This document shows positions 53,858 through 62,081 of a DNA stretch of 64,000 nt, in pieces (position 1 is the stretch's first letter; the number at the start of each line of letters is the position of its first letter). Position numbers and translations under genes: made by a program. The notes under the pieces are model-generated. The model did no database searches. It saw nothing but the letters and a program-made list of their open reading frames with translations, and had not been told where the DNA came from. The stretch comes from Tunicatimonas pelagia (lineage in GTDB: Bacteria > Bacteroidota > Bacteroidia > Cytophagales > Cyclobacteriaceae), in the NCBI RefSeq assembly GCF_030506325.1, contig NZ_CP120683.1:5584501-5648500 (forward strand), read 5' to 3'.

Positions 53858-53865
53858 TACATTTG
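53858..53865 (+). promoter_or_regulatory. Putative -7 box of the ImmA gene pair
   Basis: TACATTTG fits TAnnTTTG; the start codon of the following gene is 22 bases downstream. No TTTG lies at 19-21 bases upstream. The rest of the 259-base stretch since the terminator holds nothing recognised. Confidence 0.4.
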
Positions 53866-53887
53866 TTGCAAGCCAAACAAACAGGTT

Positions 53888-54514
53888 ATGCACTGGATAC
53901 AAATACCACTTTTTAAACAAAAGAGCGACTTCGATCATAAAGACTTTGAGTGTTCTACAAATCAAGAAGTTTTTAAACTAATCGCGCAAAGTTGTGTGTA
54001 TGCGTTTGATGAGTTTGCAACGAATATTAAACCGTACTACGATAGAACTACCCGTTCCAATATGCTCAACAATTCTATTGTCGCTGCAATTCAGGAACGA
54101 TGTAGAAACAATCATTGGATTTTCCATGAAGGCTTGAATGGAAATAAGCGCAGTTATGCTATACTTAGTGATAAATACATACTCTTTTTTAAAAAAGATC
54201 CTGTATCTAACATAAAGACTAAGCAAGACGATATTATTAAACAGCAGGGTCTCGATAAGCACGTGTTATTTCTAGTCTATCACGTCGATGAATTTTGGAA
54301 TTCTTTGCAAAGAATTGAGTTTCAGTATCTCATATCATCGGACACTGTTGTATATGCATACGACATAACTCATTTAGCTACTGAAGAAACAGTATCAATA
54401 CGTCACGAGGAAGAAATAGTCAACCCTATCGTGGGCATAAACGAATCCGAAGTAGTTAAACCCAGAGTAAGAGTCAAACCAGATAGAGTATCTAAAAAGA
54501 AAATAGGAGAATAA
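53888..54514 (+). CDS. Unknown protein paired with XRE-ImmA
   Basis: 208 residues, no signal or membrane segment. Residues about 55-160 look like a compact alpha/beta domain (TRSNMLNNSIVAAIQERC, KRSYAILSDKYILFFKKDP, HVLFLVYHVDEFWNSLQRIE). The C-terminus is basic (KPRVRVKPDRVSKKKIGE). It lies 6 bases before the XRE-ImmA gene. I know of no characterised family. It may be the toxin or cleavage target of the neighbouring protease. Confidence 0.6.
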   Translation: MHWIQIPLFKQKSDFDHKDFECSTNQEVFKLIAQSCVYAFDEFATNIKPYYDRTTRSNMLNNSIVAAIQERCRNNHWIFHEGLNGNKRSYAILSDKYILFFKKDPVSNIKTKQDDIIKQQGLDKHVLFLVYHVDEFWNSLQRIEFQYLISSDTVVYAYDITHLATEETVSIRHEEEIVNPIVGINESEVVKPRVRVKPDRVSKKKIGE

Positions 54515-54520
54515 AAATTT

Positions 54521-55579
54521 ATGCTAGACAATATAAATCCTCATATGATTACATTGGGAAGAGAATCTAGAGGTATGTCTCAGTCAGTATTAGCCAAGAA
54601 AATTGGTGTATCTCAAGGAAAGCTTTCAAAAGCTGAAAAAGGCGAGCAATCTCTTCCTGACAGTGCATTTAAAAAACTTACACGAGTACTGGCATACCCA
54701 GACAGCTTTTTTTTTACAAAAACTCCCACTGCTCCTGTAAGTCATTATTACTATAGGAAGAAAGTAACTATTCCACAAAAGACCATTGCTCAGATAGAGG
54801 CAATAGCGAAGATCTTCAGACAGAATATCGATTCATTAGCTGAAGCGGTAGAGTTACCCGAAACTACTCTAATCTCTTTTAATCCAGATGAAGAAACCCC
54901 AGAAGAAATTGCACGCAAGACTAGGTACTTTTTTAAGATACCAAGGGGGCCTGTACCAAACTTAGTGAACTTGCTTGAAAACAAAGGCATACTCGTTGTT
55001 AAAACTGATTTGTTCACAGAAAAAATAGATGGATTGTCTACGATTAGCGATAAAGGAATACACATAATATTCTTAAATGAGAGAATGTCTCACGATAGGC
55101 AAAGATTTTCCTTATCACACGAACTAGGTCATATGCTGATGCATTTTGACATACCAAATATTAGTGAGGATGTTGAGGATGAAGCAAACAGATTTGCTTC
55201 AGAATTCTTGATGCCCCGAGATGAAATAATTAACTCATTACGTTCGCTGAACTTCCCAAAACTGGGAGAGCTAAAGCGATATTGGAAAGTATCAATGAGA
55301 GCACTAGTCCAACGAGCTAAGCAGTTAGGAACAATAAACAGTAATGAATACAGAAACCTTCAAATAGGGTTTTCTAAAAGAGGAATGACAAAATCAGAAG
55401 CTATTCAATTGCCGGAAGAAAAGGCATTCATTTTGGATGAGGTAGTGAAACTTCATTTGAATGAATTAGACTATTCTGTAGAAGAACTAGCAAACATTCT
55501 TGGTTTAAATACTGATGAGTTCAAAAGTAGGTTTACATATAGTCAGCGACCTAAGCTGAAGATTGCAAGAATGATATAG
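54521..55579 (+). CDS. XRE-type HTH fused to ImmA/IrrE metallopeptidase
   Basis: 352 residues. HTH about 10-65 (SQSVLAKKIGVSQGKLSKAE). Residues about 130-250 are the ImmA/IrrE domain with the zinc motif HELGHMLMH and a downstream DEANRFASEFLMP carrying the third ligand. A C-terminal extension (about 290-352) is unassigned. Such proteins repress their own operon and cleave a regulator or toxin on a signal. Composition is A/T-rich compared with neighbours, suggesting acquisition. Confidence 0.85.
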   Translation: MLDNINPHMITLGRESRGMSQSVLAKKIGVSQGKLSKAEKGEQSLPDSAFKKLTRVLAYPDSFFFTKTPTAPVSHYYYRKKVTIPQKTIAQIEAIAKIFRQNIDSLAEAVELPETTLISFNPDEETPEEIARKTRYFFKIPRGPVPNLVNLLENKGILVVKTDLFTEKIDGLSTISDKGIHIIFLNERMSHDRQRFSLSHELGHMLMHFDIPNISEDVEDEANRFASEFLMPRDEIINSLRSLNFPKLGELKRYWKVSMRALVQRAKQLGTINSNEYRNLQIGFSKRGMTKSEAIQLPEEKAFILDEVVKLHLNELDYSVEELANILGLNTDEFKSRFTYSQRPKLKIARMI

Positions 55580-55940
55580 GAAAAATTGCTATTCAAACAG
55601 AAACTTATTTTTATTTAGTAAACAGATATGAATGTTTGGCCATTTTACATTTCTTAAACGACCCTTCGCAAGTTGTAAAAACGTATGGGGCTTGTAGCTT
55701 GATTGACTTTGAGCACTTTAGATATTGTACTTATATTCACTGGTTTAACGTATATCTCCCTTCTACTCTATAAATTTACCCAATCTTTTAGAGCAAGACC
55801 GAAGCAAAAGCCACACACGCTTCTCGTTTACCATTTCTTCAGTAAAATAGTGGGCTTAAGTCATAGTTTGAGCTGACAGAAATCATTGCTTCTGGGGTGG
55901 TACCGACTAATTTACGGTTAATCAATAACCCAAATTAGCC
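55580..55940. other. 361-base intergenic region
   Basis: A/T-rich, no gene or RNA recognised. TTTG and TATATTCA around 55708-55736 show the 20-base spacing of a promoter but only 6 of 8 matches in the -7 box; a weak candidate for the universal stress protein gene. Confidence 0.4.
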
Positions 55941-56786
55941 ATGAAAATATTAGTGCCGATAGATTTCTCAGCCGATGCTACCCGGGCACTGCGCTACGCC
56001 GCTGCTTTAGCCCAGTTGGTAGAAAGTGCCCCATCTAACATTAAATTCTCTTCTCCCGAACTCATAATATTGCATGTGTTTCAGGCTCCTACTGGGAAAG
56101 AAGTTAGCTTCTTTGCTACCTCACCCATAATTGAGCGGTTTGAGGAAGAAACCAAGAAACAGCTTATCAAGCTCATGAGTACTATGCCTGAAGTTCAGTC
56201 GGTGGCTCACCGCTTGATAACTAAATTATCCATGCCCCTGGAGGGTATCTGTGATACCATTGAGGATGAAAAAGTAGACCTGGTAGTAATGGGCGGTCGG
56301 GGCGTAAACGCTTCGGCCAACTGGTTAGGAAGCACCACTTTGCAAGTAATGCGTAATGCGCCTTGTCCGGTACTGGCGGTGCCCTACACTACTTCGGAGT
56401 TTCATCCCCAGCGCATAGCTTTCGCTACCGACCTGGAAGCTACTCAGCCATCTCCATCGCTTATATTGTTTAAGCAATTGTTGCAGTTGTGGCAGGCCAA
56501 GGTACAGGTGATTCACGTTCACCCTCATCCGGCTACCGTTTCAGCAAAACAGGCGCAAGAGGCGTTGCAACTCAGTCACCTTTTGAAAGATGTACCCCAC
56601 AGCTATCATTTTGTGGAAGATAAAGCTCCGGCCCGAGGCATTGAGCAGTATTTGCAAGAACACCCAGCAGATTTACTGGTGGTAATTCCTCGCCACTATG
56701 CGGCCTTAGAGAGTCTGTTTCATAAAAGTGTTAGCAAAAAGCTAGTGATTAGCTCATCTGTGCCGATTTTATCGGTGCATGAGTAG
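55941..56786 (+). CDS. Tandem universal stress protein
   Basis: 281 residues, two UspA domains (about 1-148 and 155-281). The first begins ILVPIDFSADATRALRYAAA and has the nucleotide-binding loop GGRGVNASANWLGSTTLQVM. The second is degenerate and lacks the glycine loop, retaining VIHVHPH and PADLLVVIPRH. Cytoplasmic, stress or starvation linked. A GAGACCG repeat starts three bases after the stop. Confidence 0.9.
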   Translation: MKILVPIDFSADATRALRYAAALAQLVESAPSNIKFSSPELIILHVFQAPTGKEVSFFATSPIIERFEEETKKQLIKLMSTMPEVQSVAHRLITKLSMPLEGICDTIEDEKVDLVVMGGRGVNASANWLGSTTLQVMRNAPCPVLAVPYTTSEFHPQRIAFATDLEATQPSPSLILFKQLLQLWQAKVQVIHVHPHPATVSAKQAQEALQLSHLLKDVPHSYHFVEDKAPARGIEQYLQEHPADLLVVIPRHYAALESLFHKSVSKKLVISSSVPILSVHE

Positions 56787-56788
56787 TG

Positions 56789-56854
<66 letters not shown>

Positions 56855-56997
56855 ATTTATTTTTGATACGTCACTTTTCCAAACTTGAACCTCGTAATTA
56901 AGTGACCAGTGAAACTAGTGACGGTAGTCTGTGAATCACTAGCAATTGAGCAATTGCACCCTCTAAATTCTTACATGCCAAACCAGTAATTGATGAG

Positions 56998-58329
56998 CTA
57001 AAACTCCTTTACCGCTTCGCTTAGGTCGTAAATCTTAGCATCAGGAAATTTAGCTTCCAGAATACTGGCTCCGGCAGCCGAGCGATACCCTCCGGCACAG
57101 TGAACGACTATCGGCTGGCTGGTATCAATCTCATTGACCCTGTTTGACAACTCGGGTAGGGGAATAGAGGTTGCTTGGGGGAAAATGGTATTTCCTGCTA
57201 CTTCAGAGGTATTACGAATATCTACAATGGTGTATTCTTCCGGGTGCGCTTTAAAGTGCGCTACATCTAACGCAGGGCTAGTCTGAGGCAGTAGTTCTTC
57301 AGCGATAATCACCCCTTTCACATAAGCTTCATAGCCAATTTTGGCCGCCCGGCGTAGGGTACGCTCGAGTTGCTCTTCATTATCTACTACCAAATAGAAC
57401 GGAGTTTCGGGAGAGATAAGCGTGCCTAGCCAAGTCTCAAATTTTCCCTCTTCCTGAATATTGATAGCTTCTGGCAAATGTCCTCGCTTAAACTTTTCTT
57501 GGCTACGAACATCCACTACGGGAGCGTCGGCAGCTAAACTGCTGTCGGGGGTAAGTAGTGGTATTTTCGCTAGGCTCTCTTTAAAGGAAGTAGCTCCTTC
57601 CCGGTTTACTTCTACCGCGTAGGGGAAATACTGGGGTACAAAGGGCTGGTCAGCCAGTAACGCTTCTACAAAACGATTTTTATCATCAATCTTAAACGCC
57701 CAGTTTTGCTGTTTCTCCTGCCCAATAGTACTAAACATTTCTGGTCCCATATTTTTACCACAGAGCGATCCGGCACCGTGGGCGGGGTACACTATCACAT
57801 TATCCTCCATAGGTCGAAAAACAGTATTAACAGTATCGTACATTTGCTGAGCCAGTTCTTCCCGCTTGGAGCGAAGGTGCCCCGCCGCTTCCCGTAAATC
57901 CGGTCGACCAACATCACCAACAAACAGCGAGTCGCCGGTGTACACTGAATGCGGTTTTCCGGTTTCATCGAGCAATAAGTAGGTGTTATGGTCGGGAGAG
58001 TGGCCAGGAGTGAATAGTGCTTGTATGCTTACTCGCCCAATTTGCACCTGCTCACCATCGTCCAGGGTCTGGTGGGGGTAGTCGGCTCCCATTTTAGAAT
58101 TAATGTAGATAGTGGCTCCTTGTTTCTGGTAAAACTCCAAGTGGCTGCTTACAAAATCGGCGTGCGGATGGGTTTCAAAAACTGCGACAATAGTGGCCTT
58201 ATGCTCCTGAGCGAAGTCTAAATACGGTTGTGGGTCGCGCCCCGGATCAACCAATGCGGCTGCTTGGTCGCTGACAATAATGTAGGAGGCGTGAGCCAGT
58301 GCTTGGTCATAAAACTGCTTAACTTCCAT
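56998..58329 (-). CDS. Persulfide dioxygenase-like MBL protein with two rhodanese domains
   Basis: 443 residues. MBL domain about 1-240: ETHPHADFVSSH, GHSPDHNTYLL, YTGDSLFVGDVGRPDL and PAHGAGSLC, as in ETHE1/Blh enzymes that oxidise glutathione persulfide. First rhodanese (about 265-345) has no active-site Cys. The second (about 355-443) has VVHCAGGYRSA with the catalytic Cys. Cytoplasmic sulfide detoxification, cotranscribed with the TauE-type permease (12-base gap). Confidence 0.88.
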   Translation of the reverse strand: MEVKQFYDQALAHASYIIVSDQAAALVDPGRDPQPYLDFAQEHKATIVAVFETHPHADFVSSHLEFYQKQGATIYINSKMGADYPHQTLDDGEQVQIGRVSIQALFTPGHSPDHNTYLLLDETGKPHSVYTGDSLFVGDVGRPDLREAAGHLRSKREELAQQMYDTVNTVFRPMEDNVIVYPAHGAGSLCGKNMGPEMFSTIGQEKQQNWAFKIDDKNRFVEALLADQPFVPQYFPYAVEVNREGATSFKESLAKIPLLTPDSSLAADAPVVDVRSQEKFKRGHLPEAINIQEEGKFETWLGTLISPETPFYLVVDNEEQLERTLRRAAKIGYEAYVKGVIIAEELLPQTSPALDVAHFKAHPEEYTIVDIRNTSEVAGNTIFPQATSIPLPELSNRVNEIDTSQPIVVHCAGGYRSAAGASILEAKFPDAKIYDLSEAVKEF

Positions 58330-58341
58330 AGTATACGATGA

Positions 58342-59151
58342 TTAGGTAATGATTAATTCGTTTACGATAATAAAAACGGACATAGCCAGCACAAACCAGC
58401 CAAACCCTATTTTTAAATTTTGAGAGGCGACGAAGCGAGCAACATACGTACCGGCAAAGATACCGATCACGGCAATAGCTGTAAAGCTTAGCAAGAACAT
58501 CCACTCAATAGGCTGCACCCCAATATCACCCCCGAAGCCAATAAGCGATTTAGCGGCAATAATTAGCAGCGAGGTTCCAATGGCCAGCTTCATGGGTAGC
58601 TTAACTAGCAGTACCAAGGCGGGAATAATGAGAAAGCCGCCTCCGGCTCCAACTAAGCCCGTTAGTACTCCCACTACGGTTCCCTCCAGTAAAATCAGTG
58701 GGTAATTAAAGCGAAGAGCTTCTTGTTTATTATCTGCCTCCGGTTTCCTGTCGGAGTAAATCATGGAGAAAGAAGCGATTGCCATGAGTATTGCAAAGAA
58801 TACCATCACAGCAATACTTTTGGTCAGAACAAAGTCGCCCCAATGGGCTATTTCTTCGGGTATGACAGGTACAATCCACCGCCGGGTGACATACACGGCA
58901 GTAAGTGATGGGATGGCGAATATCACGGCGGTACGGTAGCTCACTAAACCTTGTTTCATGTAGTTAAGTGAGCCTACCAATGCCGCTACGCCAACAATAA
59001 ACAGCGAATACGAAGTAGATAGTACCGGGTCAGTTCCTATCAAGTAAACCAAGGCTGGAACTGTTAGAATTGAACCTCCGCCCCCAATTAGCCCTAAACT
59101 AAAGCCAATCACGGCTGCCGAAATATATCCAATAAGTTCGATCGTGCTCAT
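58342..59151 (-). CDS. TauE/SafE (TSUP) family permease
   Basis: 269 residues, about eight membrane segments. The family repeats are SLGLIGGGGSILTVPALVYL and VLTGLVGAGGGFLIIPALVL. Members export sulfite or sulfo-compounds. First gene of the two-gene operon with persulfide dioxygenase, which makes sulfite. Confidence 0.88.
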   Translation of the reverse strand: MSTIELIGYISAAVIGFSLGLIGGGGSILTVPALVYLIGTDPVLSTSYSLFIVGVAALVGSLNYMKQGLVSYRTAVIFAIPSLTAVYVTRRWIVPVIPEEIAHWGDFVLTKSIAVMVFFAILMAIASFSMIYSDRKPEADNKQEALRFNYPLILLEGTVVGVLTGLVGAGGGFLIIPALVLLVKLPMKLAIGTSLLIIAAKSLIGFGGDIGVQPIEWMFLLSFTAIAVIGIFAGTYVARFVASQNLKIGFGWFVLAMSVFIIVNELIIT

Positions 59152-59215
59152 GCGGTGATACAGTTGATAAGGAGATTATTGGTTAAAGGGTTACTTAAAA
59201 TAGCTTTATCATATC

Positions 59216-59244
59216 CAAATGTACGAAACATATGAAAATATGTT
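59216..59244 (-). promoter_or_regulatory. Promoter -7 box and palindromic operator of the sulfur operon
   Basis: TACATTTG on the minus strand (59216-59223) fits the -7 consensus. Directly upstream lies AACATAT-GAAA-ATATGTT (59227-59244), a perfect 7-base inverted repeat over a 4-base centre, across the -33 region, where a TTTG is absent. The spacing suits a dimeric regulator such as a Crp/Fnr or ArsR-type sulfur sensor, not identified here. Confidence 0.5.
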
Positions 59245-59511
59245 CATGTATTAGAATAAATAAAATCTTACGCTAAGAAAAAGCTAGGTGAAAGATAGGG
59301 TAAGTGTTTATATGTATAACTGGCAAATAATCAGTTGCTTACCTAATGTAAGTCATGGAAATTATCAGCTCAAATAAGTTACTTGAGCGTAGAGAAATAA
59401 AGAGGATAACGATAAGTTCACAGTCCGCAATCGACAGTTACTTATTTGTAGACTATGAAACGAAAGGGTTGAGGTGAAGGGTCAATTTATCATATACTTA
59501 AAGCCATTGTC
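59245..59511. other. Intergenic remainder upstream of the small secreted protein gene
   Basis: 267 bases of A/T-rich sequence without recognised genes or RNAs. With the operator region it completes the 360-base gap between the divergent genes at 59151 and 59512. Confidence 0.4.
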
Positions 59512-59862
59512 ATGAAGATCATATTATTTTATTGTCTGCTAATTGTATCAGTATTCGTGTATACCCCTCCTACTGCTGCCCAAGATAAATTCGAGAACAG
59601 CAGTCTGGTTATTGTAAAGGCCCCGAATCTCACTGGCGACCAATACGGTCAACTCTCGTCAGCTATAGCCCCGGATAACCGATACAGTGTAGAGTATATT
59701 TGTTTGCAGTCGGGTATTATTGTACTTCGGTACTATCACAACTTCTCGGCGAAAGGAGATGTGGGTATGGCGATTAAAACCGCGCTACGGCGTCACGGAA
59801 AACTTACCAGCTTAGAAGTGATCTACGTAGATATTTCTCGAGAGTCTTCAGTTCAGTGTTAG
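59512..59862 (+). CDS. Small secreted protein of unknown function
   Basis: 116 residues; signal peptide ends near PTAAQDK (about residue 24). The mature part (about 92 residues) alternates strands and helices (SLVIVKAPNLTGDQYGQL, GDVGMAIKTALRRHGKL), a pattern like a ferredoxin-like small domain. A C-terminal Cys and one internal Cys (YICLQ) may form a disulfide. No family recognised; stands alone. Confidence 0.65.
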   Translation: MKIILFYCLLIVSVFVYTPPTAAQDKFENSSLVIVKAPNLTGDQYGQLSSAIAPDNRYSVEYICLQSGIIVLRYYHNFSAKGDVGMAIKTALRRHGKLTSLEVIYVDISRESSVQC

Positions 59863-59901
59863 AGCGTATCTACTTTGAGTACAGTATCGCTTTTATAACG
59901 A

Positions 59902-60843
59902 CTAATCTATACGATAGACTTCCCGGGCAGTTTGTGAAAAAATCTGAGTTAATTCCGGCTGACTTAGTTCATTGGTAAGCCCCTCCAGCAATTGCGCCCA
60001 AACATTGAAAGTATTAGCCCGGGTAAGTACCGGCCAATCGCTGCCAAACATTATTCGCTTGGTACCGAAGTACTCCAGGGGGGCAAGTATGTAGGGCTTC
60101 AGGAAGTCGTTATCGACCTGCTCCGGGTGGCAGCGGGTCAGTAAGCCAGAAAGTTTACAGACCACATTGGGGCGTTCGGCCAATCGCTGTATCCCACTTC
60201 TCCAGGTATTTAGCTCACCATTTTTCACATTCGGCAATCCCAGATGATTCAGCACGAAACGTAGGTTCGGATATTGGTCAATTAAGGTAAGATAATCGTC
60301 AAAATCAGTAGTGCCAATGTGTACATCCAGGCTTAGATCAAGCTCAGATAGCAGGCGTAATCCATCGCGGTACTGAGCCGAAGCAAGCTGTTCCTGCGTA
60401 TTTCCCATACTACGAACCCCTTGCACTAAGGGGTAGGCCGCCAGTTCTTCTAGTTCAGTTCGGGCTGACTCACCCTGATCAACCGGAAAATAAGCCACCA
60501 TACTACCGATCAGATCGTGTTGTTTAGCTAGCTGATGCACCCACTTGACCTCTTCCAGGTATTGCCAGGGTACTCTACCGCTTTCTACAAAAACGATTTT
60601 ATTAACCTGATAGCCCTGGGTAGCTTGCTGATAATCAGCTAGTAGAAAATCCTGGCTGAGCGATGATTCGTTACTCTCTAACCAAGGGTACTCCAGTCGA
60701 TCTAACTCCCAGAAGTGTACGTGGGTGTCTACAATAGAAATATCCTTGAGCGTAGAAGATCGAGCTTTCGCTAATTGAGGAGCGACGGCCAATCCCATTC
60801 CTACGCTGAGGCTCTTGCGTAAAAATTCTCTTCGTCGAGACAT
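59902..60843 (-). CDS. Amidohydrolase-family lactonase (fuconolactonase-like)
   Basis: 313 residues, with an Arg-rich export signal (SRRREFLRKSLSVGMG). TIM-barrel metal motifs: IVDTHVHFWELDRLEYPW at the first strand, FVLNHLGLPN mid-barrel and MFGSDWPV at the last. The closest known reactions are hydrolysis of L-fucono- or L-rhamnonolactone. Convergent with the small protein gene, divergent from the CBM9/PKD gene. Confidence 0.85.
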   Translation of the reverse strand: MSRRREFLRKSLSVGMGLAVAPQLAKARSSTLKDISIVDTHVHFWELDRLEYPWLESNESSLSQDFLLADYQQATQGYQVNKIVFVESGRVPWQYLEEVKWVHQLAKQHDLIGSMVAYFPVDQGESARTELEELAAYPLVQGVRSMGNTQEQLASAQYRDGLRLLSELDLSLDVHIGTTDFDDYLTLIDQYPNLRFVLNHLGLPNVKNGELNTWRSGIQRLAERPNVVCKLSGLLTRCHPEQVDNDFLKPYILAPLEYFGTKRIMFGSDWPVLTRANTFNVWAQLLEGLTNELSQPELTQIFSQTAREVYRID

Positions 60844-60873
60844 GTAGATGTGTAGCTATAAAAATCTAGATAA

Positions 60874-60881
60874 TATGTTTG
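60874..60881 (+). promoter_or_regulatory. Putative -7 box of the CBM9/PKD protein gene
   Basis: TATGTTTG fits TAnnTTTG exactly but has no TTTG at the right spacing. It overlaps a possible upstream start (60879) and so favours the ATG at 60933. Confidence 0.4.
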
Positions 60882-60932
60882 AAGATACTACTTTTCGATG
60901 GAAATTATATTTTCTTCGGTAATCTTTTCGCT

Positions 60933-62072
60933 ATGCGTATTGATCTAAGACAATTTGTTCTCTTGTTTATTCTGCCAAGCTTGATCTGGTTTTATGAGCC
61001 GATAACTGCTCAGCCAATCGTGCCTAATACGGTGAGGCCGGATATAGAATTTGAAGTATTTCAATTTCCTAGACATCAGATTCCGCGCATTGATGGACAG
61101 ACTGACGACTGGGCGATTTACCCCAACGAAAATATCTACGGTACCAGCTTATTGAAAGATACAGAGGATAACACACCTTATCCGGTAGATACTACCGACC
61201 TTAATGTGAAGATAAGAGTAGGATGGGTAGAAGGACTCAACCGTTTATACTTTCTGTACGAAGCCTACGATGATTATTGGGACTTTAGGCGGTTCAACCC
61301 CAAGGGATATTTGAATGATATTTTTGAGGTAGTAGTGGATGGCGATCTTTCGGGCGGGCCATTTATTTACAATGATATGCTGAAGGATGCGGGAAAAATG
61401 GGAGATGATCCGGCTCATATTTACAGTCATTTGCGGTTCAGTGGGGTTCACGCGCAAAACTACCATATCTTTACTCCCCCGGTAAATAATGCTTGGACGC
61501 TGATCTGGGGCAGTCAACCCTGGATTGCTGAGTTTCCGCAGGCCAACCGGGCGTATCAATACGATTTTCAGCCGGGGGAAAGTGGGCATCTTACCCTGGA
61601 ATTTTACATTACCCCCTACGATCATGCCCCCCACAGTGGAGTAGAACAAGCGCAGGAGAGCCAGCTTCGGGCGGATGATTATATTGGACTATCTTGGTCA
61701 GTTCTAGACTTTGACGGCGGTAAACGAGAAGGGCACAATAACCTTTCTCATAATACCTTAATGGTCAAAGACGCCTCTTATCTGTGTGCATTTCGGTTAA
61801 TGCCACTAGAAGAGCGGTTTTTACCGGAATTAAAAGCTGAGTGGTCGTTTGCAGTAGTTGACCCGACCAAGCGAATGGTATACTTCAAAGATGAATCCGT
61901 AGGAGAGGTAGAAAAATGGACTTGGGACTTCGGTGACGGACAGCAATCGAGCGAAGCTTCTCCGGTACATAAGTACGAGAAGGCTGGAGTGTATTATGTG
62001 GTGACCCTAACCGTAGAAAACTCAACCGGAACTTCCCAGCGAACCCGCTACTGGGAGGTAATGGTTCCTTGA
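60933..62072 (+). CDS. Secreted protein with CBM9-like and PKD domains
   Basis: 379 residues from ATG 60933, which begins the signal peptide (RQFVLLFILPSLIWF...ITAQ). Residues about 45-270 resemble the family 9 carbohydrate-binding/DOMON-like fold (RIDGQTDDWAIYPNENIYG, LNRLFLYEAYDD-type strand). A PKD domain ends it (about 300-379, VEKWTWDFGDGQQSSEASPV). Probably binds a polysaccharide outside the cell. The penicillin-binding protein gene begins 9 bases after its stop. Confidence 0.75.
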   Translation: MRIDLRQFVLLFILPSLIWFYEPITAQPIVPNTVRPDIEFEVFQFPRHQIPRIDGQTDDWAIYPNENIYGTSLLKDTEDNTPYPVDTTDLNVKIRVGWVEGLNRLYFLYEAYDDYWDFRRFNPKGYLNDIFEVVVDGDLSGGPFIYNDMLKDAGKMGDDPAHIYSHLRFSGVHAQNYHIFTPPVNNAWTLIWGSQPWIAEFPQANRAYQYDFQPGESGHLTLEFYITPYDHAPHSGVEQAQESQLRADDYIGLSWSVLDFDGGKREGHNNLSHNTLMVKDASYLCAFRLMPLEERFLPELKAEWSFAVVDPTKRMVYFKDESVGEVEKWTWDFGDGQQSSEASPVHKYEKAGVYYVVTLTVENSTGTSQRTRYWEVMVP

Positions 62073-62081
62073 CAATACCAC

